Source: Allomesorhizobium camelthorni (GTDB taxonomy: Bacteria; Pseudomonadota; Alphaproteobacteria; Rhizobiales; Rhizobiaceae). Taken from it: DNA of 64,000 bases. The DNA lies in assembly GCF_011045125.1 (NCBI RefSeq), contig NZ_JAAKZF010000009.1:1-64000 (forward strand). Direction: 5' to 3'. A program made the position numbers and the translations under genes. The notes under the pieces are model-generated. The model was not told where the DNA came from. It ran no database searches and saw only the letters and a program-made list of their open reading frames with translations. Of this stretch, positions 43,912-52,619 are shown in pieces. The stretch's first letter is position 1. Each line of letters starts with the position of its first letter.

Positions 43912-43942
43912 GCAATGCCTCCCGGCGCCAGCCGGTCAAAAT

Positions 43943-43960
43943 TCATTCGTACGCAAATGA
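43943..43960. promoter_or_regulatory. candidate MarR-type operator
   Basis: TCATTCGTACGCAAATGA has inverted ends TCATT/AATGA around a GC-rich core, the size of typical MarR sites, directly before the FAD subunit gene. The regulator would be the MarR protein at the end of the operon. Not verified by a second copy. Confidence 0.35.
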
Positions 43961-44102
43961 TATCAAGGCCGCGTGGATTGTCAAAGCGGAGTTTTGCCCC
44001 GGCCACCGTTTGCAGCGGTATTGCGGGACGAAAGCCGGTTGACGGCGCGGCCGCTTTCGGCCGAACTTGCTCGAATCGCCGAAGCAAATACAGGATTGAA
44101 TC

Positions 44103-44702
44103 ATGGACCGGCAGGCACTGATCGTCATTGATCTCCAGAACGATTTCTGCCCCGGCGGCGCGCTTCCGGTCGCCGGCGGGCACGAGATCGTGCCGCTGGT
44201 CAACGAACTCATCCAGCGCTTCGATCACGTCATGCTGACGCAGGACTGGCACCCGGCGGGACATTCGAGCTTCGCCTCGACGCATCCAGGCAAGCAGCCT
44301 TTCGAGACGGTGCAGATGCCATATGGCGGGCAGACGCTGTGGCCCGATCACTGCATCCAGGGTTCAAACGGCGCGGCGTTCCACCCGGCGCTGAAATGGA
44401 CCAAGGCCGAGATGGTCATCCGCAAGGGATTCCGCACGGCGATAGACAGCTATTCGGCGTTCTTCGAAAACGACCACGCCACGCCGACTGGACTTGCTGG
44501 CTATCTGCGCGAGCGCGGCATCGAGGAACTGACGCTGGTAGGGCTGGCGACGGATTATTGCGTCGCCTATTCGGCGCTCGATGCGGTTCAACAAGGCTTC
44601 CACACGACCGTGCGGCTCGACGCCTGCCGCGCCATCGACCTCGGCGGCTCGCTGAAGCAGATGACCGAGACGATGCGCGAGGCGGGGGTGAGGCTGGTTT
44701 AA
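44103..44702 (+). CDS. pncA: nicotinamidase
   Basis: A 199-residue cysteine hydrolase that turns nicotinamide into nicotinate plus ammonia. The catalytic triad is D10 (VIDLQNDF), K108 (VIRKGF) and C153 (LATDYCVAYS), and the metal site D48, H50 (QDWHPAGH) and H83 (WPDHCIQG), in the same order as E. coli PncA (D10, K111, C156). Two cysteines around the active site are as expected. It is divergent from the nicotinate-hydroxylase-like operon and 21 bases from the convergent livF gene, so its product may feed both NAD salvage and the catabolic operon. Confidence 0.93.
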   Translation: MDRQALIVIDLQNDFCPGGALPVAGGHEIVPLVNELIQRFDHVMLTQDWHPAGHSSFASTHPGKQPFETVQMPYGGQTLWPDHCIQGSNGAAFHPALKWTKAEMVIRKGFRTAIDSYSAFFENDHATPTGLAGYLRERGIEELTLVGLATDYCVAYSALDAVQQGFHTTVRLDACRAIDLGGSLKQMTETMREAGVRLV

Positions 44703-44722
44703 CCGAGCCGTTTCAGAGAGCG

Positions 44723-45430
44723 CTACCCCACCCCGACATAGCGCTGCACGAAAGCCGGGTCCTTACGTAGCCTTCCCACGCCGACCGTCTCGCGGTTGCG
44801 GCCGTTTTCGATGAAGGACACGCGGTCGGCGACGGATAGAACGGCGTCGACGCGCTGCTCGACGAGGATCGTCGACACGCCGCGCGCTCGCAGCTTCGTC
44901 ACCGTCTCGCGAATCCTGGCGATCATCGACGGCATCAGGCCTTCGGTAGGCTCATCGAGCAGCAGCACCTCGGGCTCCAGGCAGAGCGCCCGCGCCATGG
45001 CCAGCATCTGCTGCTCGCCGCCCGACAGCGTTCCCGAACGCTGGCGCAGCCGGTCGCGTAGCAGCGGGAAAAGCTCAAGCACGCTTTCGCGGGTTTGTGA
45101 GCCCTTATTCCGCGTCATCAGCCCGATCTCGATGTTTTCGGCGACCGTCATCTCGGCAAACAGCCGCCGCCCTTGCGGGACATAGGCGACGCCGGCCTTG
45201 GGTACCTCATGCACGGCGAGCTTTGTCAGATCGTGGCCATCGAGCATTATCGAGCCCGAACGGGCAGGCACCAGCCCCATGATCGCCTTCAGCGTTGTGG
45301 TCTTGCCGGCGCCGTTACGGCCGAGCAGGCAGAGCACCTCCCCCTTCCTGAGATCGAGATTCAAGCCGTGCAGCACCTGCACTTCGCCGTAGAAGCAGTC
45401 GAGCCCGGAAATCGTCAGCGCGCCGGTCAT
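44723..45430 (-). CDS. livF: branched-chain-type ABC transporter ATP-binding protein LivF
   Basis: A 235-residue ABC ATPase of the hydrophobic amino acid uptake (HAAT) family: Walker A GRNGAGKTT near residue 38, signature LSGGEQQMLAMARAL, Walker B VLLLDEPTEGL and the switch histidine replaced by the usual LivF pattern TILVEQRV. The LivF-type TFIENGR-like ending (SFIENGRNRETVG) is present. Overlaps livG by four bases. HAAT transporters carry amino acids but also amides, urea and aromatic acids. Confidence 0.92.
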   Translation of the reverse strand: MTGALTISGLDCFYGEVQVLHGLNLDLRKGEVLCLLGRNGAGKTTTLKAIMGLVPARSGSIMLDGHDLTKLAVHEVPKAGVAYVPQGRRLFAEMTVAENIEIGLMTRNKGSQTRESVLELFPLLRDRLRQRSGTLSGGEQQMLAMARALCLEPEVLLLDEPTEGLMPSMIARIRETVTKLRARGVSTILVEQRVDAVLSVADRVSFIENGRNRETVGVGRLRKDPAFVQRYVGVG

Positions 45431-46152
45431 GCTTCGGTTCCGAGATAGGCGCGCTGCACCTCGGCATTGGCGCGGATCTGTTCGGGCGTGCCTTCAGCCA
45501 GGATTTTTCCGGTGTTCATGACGGTTATGCGGTCGGCGAGCCCCATCACAACCTGCATATTGTGCTCGATCAGGAGCACCGTCGCGTCGCGCGCGATCTC
45601 CCTTACAAGCTGCATGAAACCCTCGATCTCACCGTCGGACAGACCCTGCGTCGGCTCGTCGAGGATGAGCAGGCGCGGCCTCAGCGCCAGCCCCATCGCC
45701 ACTTCGAGCAGGCGCTGATGGCCGTAGGACAGCGCCCCGGCAACTGTATCGGCGCGGTCGGCGAGCCCGGTGCGCTCGAGCGCCGACATCACGCCCGCAT
45801 GCAAACGCCCCTTGGAGCGCCCGTCGGTCAGCGTGCGCTGCACCGGCAGCGCAACATTGTCGTAGGCGGTCAGGTTGGAAAACACGCTGGTGATCTGGAA
45901 TGTATAGGCTATGCCGCGCCGCACCCGGTCATGTGCCGGCAGGTCGGTGATGTCGTTGCCGTCGAACACGATCTGGCCGGAAGTGGGCGGCACGCGGCCG
46001 CAGATCAGGCTGACGAAAGTTGTCTTGCCGGCGCCGTTGGGCCCTATCACGGCGCGGATCTCGCCGGGCACGATGGCGAAGTCGACGCCGTCGACGGCGC
46101 GCAGGCCGCCATAGCTTTTGCGCAAGTCGCGTGTCGTCAGCAGCGGCGTCAT
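45427..46152 (-). CDS. livG: branched-chain-type ABC transporter ATP-binding protein LivG
   Basis: A 241-residue ABC ATPase: Walker A GPNGAGKTTF, signature LSYGHQRLLEVAMGLA (the LSYG form typical of LivG), Walker B LLILDEPTQGLS and H-loop LLIEHNMQVV. The ATG at 46152 overlaps the livM stop (ATGA), which fixes the start; longer readings run into livM. The second nucleotide-binding subunit of the transporter with LivF. Confidence 0.92.
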   Translation of the reverse strand: MTPLLTTRDLRKSYGGLRAVDGVDFAIVPGEIRAVIGPNGAGKTTFVSLICGRVPPTSGQIVFDGNDITDLPAHDRVRRGIAYTFQITSVFSNLTAYDNVALPVQRTLTDGRSKGRLHAGVMSALERTGLADRADTVAGALSYGHQRLLEVAMGLALRPRLLILDEPTQGLSDGEIEGFMQLVREIARDATVLLIEHNMQVVMGLADRITVMNTGKILAEGTPEQIRANAEVQRAYLGTEA

Positions 46153-47114
46153 GGCAGCCATTTTATCCACCGCTCGCGAACCGTGCCCAATATGCCTTTC
46201 GGGAAATAGAGCACGAGCAGGATAAGCGCCACGCCGACGATCAGCAGATAGGCTGAGGTGTAGCCGCTGGTGATGTCGACCACATAGAACATGAACAGGG
46301 TTCCGACCAAGGGGCCGAGCGTGGTCGCCGCACCGCCGAGCAAAACCCAGAGCAGCGGCAGGATGGAATACTGCACCGTGGCGAAGGTCGAGCCGACATA
46401 GCCGAAGAGAAGCGCGTAGGCGGCGCCCGCGGCGGCGCAGATGACGCCCGAAACGACGACCGCAGCGAGCTTGTTGGCGAATGTATCGTAGCCCAGCATG
46501 CGGGTTCGCTCCTCGTTCTCTCGGATCGCCACAAGCACCCGGCCATGCGCCGAGCGGACGATCGCCAGCGTCGCCAGAAGGACGACGGAGAACAGCGCAA
46601 GCGCGGCCATGTAGCGGGTCGCCGGATCGGTGAGGTTGAAATGCAGATCGCCAAGGTCGATCCTGCGCGCCTGCTGGGCGAGCACGAAGCCCTCGTCGCC
46701 GCGCGTCCATTCGGCGAAATAAAGCGTCAGCAGATAAAACACCTGGGCGAACATCATGGTGACGATCATGAAAGCGACGCCGGTGGTGCGCAGCGCCAGC
46801 ACGCCGATGACCAGCGCCAGCAATGCGCCGGAAGCGATGCCTGCCGCAAAACCCGCCGCCATGCCCCAGCCGAGATGCGAGACGGTCAGGCCAGCGCCGT
46901 AGAGCCCGGCTGAAAAGAACATTGCGTGCCCGAGGCTGAGCAGGCCGGAGTAGCCGAATAGGATGTTGTAGCCCATGGCGAAGACGGCCAGCACCATGAC
47001 GCGCGCCAGCACGCCGTGATGATATTCGGGCAGCATGAAGTTAAGCGCGAAGAGCACGGCGATGACTGCGGCGTGCAGCAGATAAACCTTTTTCGGCGAG
47101 TTTCCTGGGCTCAT
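46149..47114 (-). CDS. livM: branched-chain-type ABC transporter permease LivM
   Basis: A 321-residue permease with about nine membrane helices, for example VYLLHAAVIAVLFALNFML and FSVVLLATLAIVRS. Family blocks are GYSGLLSLGHAMFFSAGLY and the EAA-like RENEERTRMLGYDTF, and it ends with PKGILGTVRERW. The ATG at 47114 overlaps the livH stop by four bases. Confidence 0.92.
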   Translation of the reverse strand: MSPGNSPKKVYLLHAAVIAVLFALNFMLPEYHHGVLARVMVLAVFAMGYNILFGYSGLLSLGHAMFFSAGLYGAGLTVSHLGWGMAAGFAAGIASGALLALVIGVLALRTTGVAFMIVTMMFAQVFYLLTLYFAEWTRGDEGFVLAQQARRIDLGDLHFNLTDPATRYMAALALFSVVLLATLAIVRSAHGRVLVAIRENEERTRMLGYDTFANKLAAVVVSGVICAAAGAAYALLFGYVGSTFATVQYSILPLLWVLLGGAATTLGPLVGTLFMFYVVDITSGYTSAYLLIVGVALILLVLYFPKGILGTVRERWIKWLP

Positions 47115-47992
47115 CTGGCGGCCGTGCCGAACAGGCCCTGCGGGCGGAATACCAGAACCATCGCAACGATCAGCGTGGCGATGATCTTGGCGAGAGTCGG
47201 CGAGAAGAACACCGAGATGATGCCGTCGCTCAAGCCTATCAGCACGGCTGCGACCACTGTGCCGCGCAGCGAGCCCAGGCCGCCGATGATGACCACGATG
47301 AAGGAGAGGAGCAACGGATCGAGACCCATCAGGTAATGAGCTTGCTGGATAGGCACGATGAGTACGGCGGCGATCGCCGCCAGCATCGCTCCCAGCGCGA
47401 AGACGCCGGCATAGACACGCCCGACCGGAATGCCGAAAGCCTGCGCGGTTTCGCGGTCGTATTGCGTGGCGCGCATCACCAGACCGATCTTGGTGCGGGT
47501 CAGCACGAACCACGTGGCCAGAAGCAGGATGGCGGAGAAGGCGATGACCGACAGCTTGTAGCCGGAATAGCCGAACCACGGCAGCAGGATGCGATAGCTG
47601 AACGGAGCCTCGACCGGCCGCGCCTCAGGACCGTAGAAGGTTAGCGCCAACTGCTGGATGATGTAGAGCATGCCGATGGTGGCGACGATGGTGGCTTCCG
47701 GGTTGTAGTCGAGCCTCCTCAGCACCAGCCGCTCGGCGACCAGTGCGACAGCGCCGACGATCAGTGGACTGACCACGAGCGCCAGCAGGAACCCGACAGC
47801 CGGGTGGCCGGTGGCGAGCGAGGCGATCCACCATGCAAGCACCGCGCCCAGCATGAAGAACTCGCCATGAGCGACATTGACGACGCGCATGACGCCGAAC
47901 ACCAGCGACAGGCCGAGCGCCGTCAGCGCCAGGACGGCGGAGGTGACCAGGCCTTCAAGCGTGGCGAGCAGGAGATGAGGACCGAAGGACAT
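47111..47992 (-). CDS. livH: branched-chain-type ABC transporter permease LivH
   Basis: A 293-residue permease with about eight helices and the LivH features GVMRVVNVAHGEFFMLGA at residues 33-50, MRATQYDRETAQAFGI and GGLGSLRGTVVAAVLIGL. It pairs with LivM to form the channel. It is separated from the binding-protein gene by 100 bases that contain a small hairpin (48034-48049), which may help make more binding protein than permease. Confidence 0.92.
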   Translation of the reverse strand: MSFGPHLLLATLEGLVTSAVLALTALGLSLVFGVMRVVNVAHGEFFMLGAVLAWWIASLATGHPAVGFLLALVVSPLIVGAVALVAERLVLRRLDYNPEATIVATIGMLYIIQQLALTFYGPEARPVEAPFSYRILLPWFGYSGYKLSVIAFSAILLLATWFVLTRTKIGLVMRATQYDRETAQAFGIPVGRVYAGVFALGAMLAAIAAVLIVPIQQAHYLMGLDPLLLSFIVVIIGGLGSLRGTVVAAVLIGLSDGIISVFFSPTLAKIIATLIVAMVLVFRPQGLFGTAAR

Positions 47993-48033
47993 TCAGGCAG
48001 GCCGCGTTGGAGACGCATTTATGACATCCCACC

Positions 48034-48049
48034 CTGCCCGACAGGGCAG
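48034..48049. repeat. small hairpin between livK and livH
   Basis: CTGCCC-GACA-GGGCAG, a six-base stem in the gap after the binding-protein gene. It may be a remnant of a dispersed palindromic repeat or an mRNA-stabilising stem; no T-run follows. Confidence 0.4.
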
Positions 48050-48092
48050 AGTGGACATCGTAGAATTCGGCAGTCTCACCCCGCCGAAAAAC

Positions 48093-49391
48093 TCACAGCG
48101 CCTGTGTCGTGTAATCGCCCTCGGGCTCGTACAGCCCGTCCTCGATCGAGGTCCGGTGCACGACCTTCAGCTTGCCGCCTTCGACGACGGAAATGTTCTG
48201 GTGGCCGAAGCACTGGTGGATCTTGCCGTTGAAGGTCTTGTCGCCCTGCGGATGTTCCGGCCCTTCCTTGAATTCCGTCAGCGCCTCGGTCGCCTCGACC
48301 AGCTTGCCGCGGTCCTCCGGGCCCTTGTAGCCGGCTCCTTCCATCGCCTGCTTGACGACGTAGAGCGTCTCCCAGCACCCGAACATATGGGCCGAGGTCG
48401 AAACGTCCTTGGGGTCGCCGACGGCCGCGCCGTTCTCATCGATGCCGACGGCATTGCGATAGGCCTTCACCGCGTCCGACGCATCGGGCTGCAGATAGCG
48501 CGGCATCCCTTCCCAGAAATGGCTGCCCTCGAGGAATTCGAGGCCCGGGCTCGCCACGTCGACCGCTTCCAGCGAGTCGATGAAGCCGAAGAGCTGCGGC
48601 CGGTTCGAGCCGTAGAACTCGCCGAGCTCTTTCACGAAAGTCAGCACGGCCGGGCCGACCATGACGTGGTAGATCACCTCGGTCTCGGCCGGAATCTGCG
48701 GGAAATAGCGCGTGAACGAGCTTTCGGTCGGCGGTATGGGGATCTGGGCGATGACCTCTCCGCCCTGAGCCGCGATCGCTGGCGTGAAATAGTCGCGGTG
48801 GTCGTGACCGAAGGCGAAATCCGGGTAGATCATGGTGATCTTCTTGCCGACATTGGCGGCGATCCACGGCGCCATCGAGATCACCTGGCTCTTCACGTCG
48901 GTGATGCCGGGCTGGAAGCAGTAGCGGTTCATCTTGGTCGAGGCGACATGATGGCCCTCGCTGACCACGTAATAGGGCATCTTCAATTCGCCCGCGGTCG
49001 GCGCGGAACCGATCACGACATGCGAAAACAGTGTGCCGAAGACGATGTCGGTCTTGTGCTGGCTGGCGAATTTGCCGACCACTTCGGCGCCGCGCTTGGG
49101 GTCGGTGCCGTCGTCCTCGGTGATGATCTCGACCGGCCGGCCGTTGATGCCTCCGGCTTCGTTGATGAGCTTGAGTGCGGCGGCCGTCGTCTTTTCGTAC
49201 CAGCGGCCATAGGCGGCGCCGATGCCGGTGCGGTGCGCCTGGAAGCCGATCTTGATCGGAGCCGAGCTTTGCGCCTGCGAATAGCGCACGAAACCGGGCG
49301 CCGCCATCAGCCCGGCCGACGCGGCCAGTCCCTGGAGCGCGGTGCGGCGGTTCAGGCTAAGTAGGCCCGAATTCCTGTTCTTGTCGATCAT
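48093..49391 (-). CDS. ABC transporter substrate-binding protein, LivK/UrtA type
   Basis: A 432-residue periplasmic-binding protein of the Leu/Ile/Val-type fold. The N terminus NRRTALQGLAASAGLMAAPG is a twin-arginine signal, so it is probably exported folded. The core shows PIKIGFQAHRTGIGAAYGRW, INEAGGINGRPVEIITEDDG and YPDFAFGHDHRDYF. Substrate cannot be read; the neighbourhood (nicotinamidase, N-heterocycle hydroxylase) suggests a small aromatic or amide. Preceded by AAGGGG. Upstream, 49455-49468 (TTGCATGTGTACAA) is a possible operator. Confidence 0.9.
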   Translation of the reverse strand: MIDKNRNSGLLSLNRRTALQGLAASAGLMAAPGFVRYSQAQSSAPIKIGFQAHRTGIGAAYGRWYEKTTAAALKLINEAGGINGRPVEIITEDDGTDPKRGAEVVGKFASQHKTDIVFGTLFSHVVIGSAPTAGELKMPYYVVSEGHHVASTKMNRYCFQPGITDVKSQVISMAPWIAANVGKKITMIYPDFAFGHDHRDYFTPAIAAQGGEVIAQIPIPPTESSFTRYFPQIPAETEVIYHVMVGPAVLTFVKELGEFYGSNRPQLFGFIDSLEAVDVASPGLEFLEGSHFWEGMPRYLQPDASDAVKAYRNAVGIDENGAAVGDPKDVSTSAHMFGCWETLYVVKQAMEGAGYKGPEDRGKLVEATEALTEFKEGPEHPQGDKTFNGKIHQCFGHQNISVVEGGKLKVVHRTSIEDGLYEPEGDYTTQAL

Positions 49392-49538
49392 GCCGGTTCC
49401 CCTTGTTTTGAGTTATGAACGCGTGCTCGCTTCGCCCATTTTCGAAGCGGAAAATTGCATGTGTACAAACTAAATCATCAAACCTGAAGCATGGCAAGTG
49501 CGGTTGCCGCAGGGTTATGTCGCAACCCTCCGCGGCAC

Positions 49539-51002
49539 TCAACCGGCCGTCGGCGTCGACAGCAGCCACAGTCCGAAAACCGTATAGAAGATCATCAGAA
49601 CGGTCAGCGGCAACTGGCTTTTCGCGGCCGTCATCGGCGACGGATGCAGACGGAATGCCAGCGCGTGGGCGATGAGCACGGCCAGTACATGGCCGCCGAT
49701 GATCGCAGTTGCCTGGAAGTTCCAGATCGTCCACGCGGCGCCTGAGCCCATGGTGAAACCGGCGGCGATGTTCATGTACGCTGTGCCGAACAGGTTCCAG
49801 CCCTGTGCGAACGGGTCCGACAGCGCGACCAGTGCGTACTGTCCATTCACCAGCAGCGCGGTCAGGTAATGCGAAAAATGGTAGGCGAGCGCGATCGGCA
49901 CGATCGACCAGACGAAAAGCCCCGCCGCCTCGCGAAAGAGATGACCGCTTCCGGCGAGACGCTCGCCAACCCGCACCGCAAAGAGATAGACCGCCGCGAG
50001 CGCCACGAACATCAGTGCGAGTCCAGCGCTGTTGATGCCGACCAGCGCCGAGCGGCCGGGAAATTCCAGCGGATTGACGTCATTGGCGCCGAGCCACAGG
50101 AACGTCTTTGAAAAGCCGTCGAACGACACCGAACTCAGCGTCAGCAGCAGAAAGAACATGCCGCTCGGCGGCAGCTGTTTTGCGTGCCAGAGCTTTGCTC
50201 CGGGAAAGCACAGGAACAGGCGCTGCTTGCCTTTGCCACCTTCCGGCGACGCTTCGACGATGCCGAAGCGCGACACCATGCGGAAAAACACCGACAGGAA
50301 CTCGCCGCGCTGGCTCCAGTTCTCGTAGCCGAAAGCAAGCATGCAGGCGAAGCTCACGGCCCAGTAGAGCGCCACCGCAAGCGCCAGCCGCGCCGGATCG
50401 TCGGGCGCGGGATAGACCAGTTCGAACCATGCAAAGCCGGCAAACACAAACAGCGCCGGCCAATAGCCGAGCCAAGCCGGCATGGTGCGGCCGCCCAGAT
50501 TCGGGAATGCCGCAAAGACAAGCCGCCACGGCCCGTACCACGGATTGATCCAAGCCCAGAGATTGCCGAACGCGCCCTGTACCAAAGTCACTCCGACCCA
50601 GAGCAGGGTCCAGACGGTCAGCGGCAGCGGATTGGACAGGGGATCGCGGCTCCCGAGAAAACCGGCGGCGACCAGCACCACAAGAACGGCGAACGAGAGC
50701 AGGCTGGTCCACATCCGCACGCCAAGGCCGATCCGGCCGAGCGGCACGCGCAGTGCGGCGACACGCCCGAGCAGGTTCGGCGGCAACATCGCCAGCATCA
50801 GAAAGCTCGCCGCCACAGCCATCGCCCCGCCAGTGACGTAGTAGCCGGTCGGCAGGAGAAGAACATGCCCGCGCTCGGAGGCATGCGCGAAGGCAGGGGT
50901 TGGCAGGAGCGTGGATGCGAGGACCAGGAGCGGAACGACAAACGCGGAATTCGGGAGTCGAAGTTTGCGCTCTACGTTGCCCCCCTCTGTCCTGCCGGAC
51001 AT
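49539..51002 (-). CDS. polytopic membrane protein ('fenitrothion hydrolase'-type family)
   Basis: A 487-residue integral membrane protein with about twelve helices (for example AMAVAASFLMLAMLPPNLLG, MWTSLLSFAVLVVLVAAGF, LFVWSIVPIALAYHFSHYL). I believe it belongs to the family that databases name fenitrothion hydrolase; that name reflects one described enzyme and is not a proven function here. A signal-peptide-like segment ends TPAFAHASERG. The only usable start upstream of it is the ATG at 51002, which lies inside a dispersed palindromic repeat, so the first eight residues (MSGRTEGG) come from repeat DNA. Terminal His and Trp residues (YHFSHYL) could bind metal. Lies between livK and pncB. 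Confidence 0.6.
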   Translation of the reverse strand: MSGRTEGGNVERKLRLPNSAFVVPLLVLASTLLPTPAFAHASERGHVLLLPTGYYVTGGAMAVAASFLMLAMLPPNLLGRVAALRVPLGRIGLGVRMWTSLLSFAVLVVLVAAGFLGSRDPLSNPLPLTVWTLLWVGVTLVQGAFGNLWAWINPWYGPWRLVFAAFPNLGGRTMPAWLGYWPALFVFAGFAWFELVYPAPDDPARLALAVALYWAVSFACMLAFGYENWSQRGEFLSVFFRMVSRFGIVEASPEGGKGKQRLFLCFPGAKLWHAKQLPPSGMFFLLLTLSSVSFDGFSKTFLWLGANDVNPLEFPGRSALVGINSAGLALMFVALAAVYLFAVRVGERLAGSGHLFREAAGLFVWSIVPIALAYHFSHYLTALLVNGQYALVALSDPFAQGWNLFGTAYMNIAAGFTMGSGAAWTIWNFQATAIIGGHVLAVLIAHALAFRLHPSPMTAAKSQLPLTVLMIFYTVFGLWLLSTPTAG

Positions 51003-51023
51003 CTCCCCCACAAGGGGGGAGAT
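50979..51023. repeat. left arm of a perfect 45-bp inverted repeat
   Basis: Exact reverse complement of 51091-51135, 67 bases away. Contains the core CATCTCCCCCACAAGGGG. It overlaps the start of the membrane-protein gene and supplies its ATG. Confidence 0.9.
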
Positions 51024-51090
51024 CGGCTGTCGAGGCGGCTTTCGCCAATCTCGAACTTTGCAGGAGAAGCGCCGAGGATTCGGGAAGCCA

Positions 51091-51135
51091 ATCTCCCCCC
51101 TTGTGGGGGAGATGTCCGGCAGGACAGAGGGGGGC
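51091..51135. repeat. right arm of a perfect 45-bp inverted repeat
   Basis: Exact reverse complement of 50979-51023; a shorter relative lies at 37682-37722. Two head-to-head copies can form a long cruciform or hairpin between the membrane-protein gene and pncB. Confidence 0.9.
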
Positions 51136-51208
51136 GCGAAGGAACTCAAGCTATCAAGATTTTCCTATTGCCACCGTGACGTAATGCGGCAACTCCTGCA
51201 CCGCCCCG

Positions 51209-52519
51209 TCAAACCTTCACCAACTGCTCCACCCGATCTTTCTCGCCGAATATCCGGAGGTAGCGCTTGATCTCGCGCGGATCGCCGGTGGCCTTGGCCG
51301 GATTGTCCGCCAGCTTGACGGCCGGACGGCCGTTCGCCTCAGTCACCTTGCAGACGAGCGAGATGGCTTTTAGCCCGTCCGTTTCATCATATGGCGCGCA
51401 ACCCTCGAAATCATTCGTCAGGTTGGTGCCCCAGCCGAAGGACATGCGCACCTTGCCCTCGAAATGCTTGTAGGTCTCGATGATCGTGTCGACCTCCAGC
51501 CCATCGGAGAAGATCAGAAGCTTGCTGCGCGGGTCCTTCCCCTTCTCGCGCCACCACTCGATGATGCGCTCGCCACCCTCGATCGGCGGGGCGCTGTCGG
51601 GGCGAAAGCCGGTCCAGTCGGCCACCCAGTCGGGCGCATCGCGTAGGAAGGCTGCAGTGCCGAATGCATCGGGCAGCACGATCAGGAGATTGCCGCCATA
51701 GTAGCGCTGCCAGTCCCGCAGCACTTTATAGGGCGCCTTCCTCAGCTCCGCCTCGTTGTCGGCGAGCGCCGCCAGCACCATCGGCAGTTCGTGTGCATTG
51801 GTGCCGAGCGCCTCGAGGTCGGTATCCATGGCGAGCTTGACGTTGCTGGTGCCCATGAAGGCCTCGCCTATGCCTTCCTTCAGCGCCTCGACACACCAGC
51901 GCTGCCAGAGAAAACTGTGTCGCCGGCGCGTGCCGAAATCCGAGATGCGGATGCCGGGCAGCTTCTTCAGCCGCTCGGTCTTGGCCCACATTTTTGCTTT
52001 CGCGCGGGCATAGAGCACGTCCAGAGCGAACGGTCCGAAGGCCTTCATCGCCGCGCGCGAGCGCAATTCGTTGATGATGGCGAGCGCGGGTATCTCCCAC
52101 ATCGTCGTATACATCCACGGCCCGTGGAATTCGAGCTCGAACTGCCCGTCGCGCTTGTGCAGCTCGTATTCGGGAAGCTGGAAATCTTCGAGCCAGGCCA
52201 GGAATTCCGGCTCGAATATCTGCTTGCGGCCATAAAAAGTGTTGCCGCCCAGCCAGATCATTTCCTTCTTGGTGAAGCGCAGTGTACGGACATGGTCGAG
52301 TTGGGCACGCAGTTCCTGCTCGTCGATCTCGTCGGCCAGCCTGACCGAGGTCGCGCGATTTATCAGCGAGAAGGTGGCGTCGACCTTGGGATACATGCCC
52401 CAGATCATCTGCAGCATCAGCAGCTTGTAGAAATCTGTGTCGAGCAGGCTGCGCACGATCGGATCGAGCTTCCAGGTGTGGTTGTAGACGCGCCGCGCTA
52501 TGTCCGTCCGTGCCACCAT
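51209..52519 (-). CDS. pncB: nicotinate phosphoribosyltransferase
   Basis: A 436-residue PncB: nicotinate plus PRPP (with ATP) to nicotinate mononucleotide, the first step of the Preiss-Handler route to NAD. Visible blocks are [17 protein letters not shown], the substrate region [12 protein letters not shown] with the conserved Arg pair, [12 protein letters not shown] with the phosphorylated-type His replaced region HELPMVLA, and the phosphate loop [11 protein letters not shown] and [10 protein letters not shown]. The ATG at 52519 follows GGGAAGG. With pncA 6.5 kb away it completes nicotinamide salvage, and both lie around the nicotinate-type catabolic genes. Confidence 0.93.
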   Translation of the reverse strand: MVARTDIARRVYNHTWKLDPIVRSLLDTDFYKLLMLQMIWGMYPKVDATFSLINRATSVRLADEIDEQELRAQLDHVRTLRFTKKEMIWLGGNTFYGRKQIFEPEFLAWLEDFQLPEYELHKRDGQFELEFHGPWMYTTMWEIPALAIINELRSRAAMKAFGPFALDVLYARAKAKMWAKTERLKKLPGIRISDFGTRRRHSFLWQRWCVEALKEGIGEAFMGTSNVKLAMDTDLEALGTNAHELPMVLAALADNEAELRKAPYKVLRDWQRYYGGNLLIVLPDAFGTAAFLRDAPDWVADWTGFRPDSAPPIEGGERIIEWWREKGKDPRSKLLIFSDGLEVDTIIETYKHFEGKVRMSFGWGTNLTNDFEGCAPYDETDGLKAISLVCKVTEANGRPAVKLADNPAKATGDPREIKRYLRIFGEKDRVEQLVKV

Positions 52520-52619
52520 TTGCGCCTTCCCGATTTGCCAGACAGCGCCTATAGCACTGAAAATGCCGCCGCGCTTTCGGATTGCAGCGCTGGACCGACA
52601 AAAATGCAACCCTGCCGGC

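Noticed and set aside
48021-49364. 447-codon rightward frame opposite the Liv binding protein
   Set aside because: Antisense shadow of a clear periplasmic-binding protein with a Tat signal.
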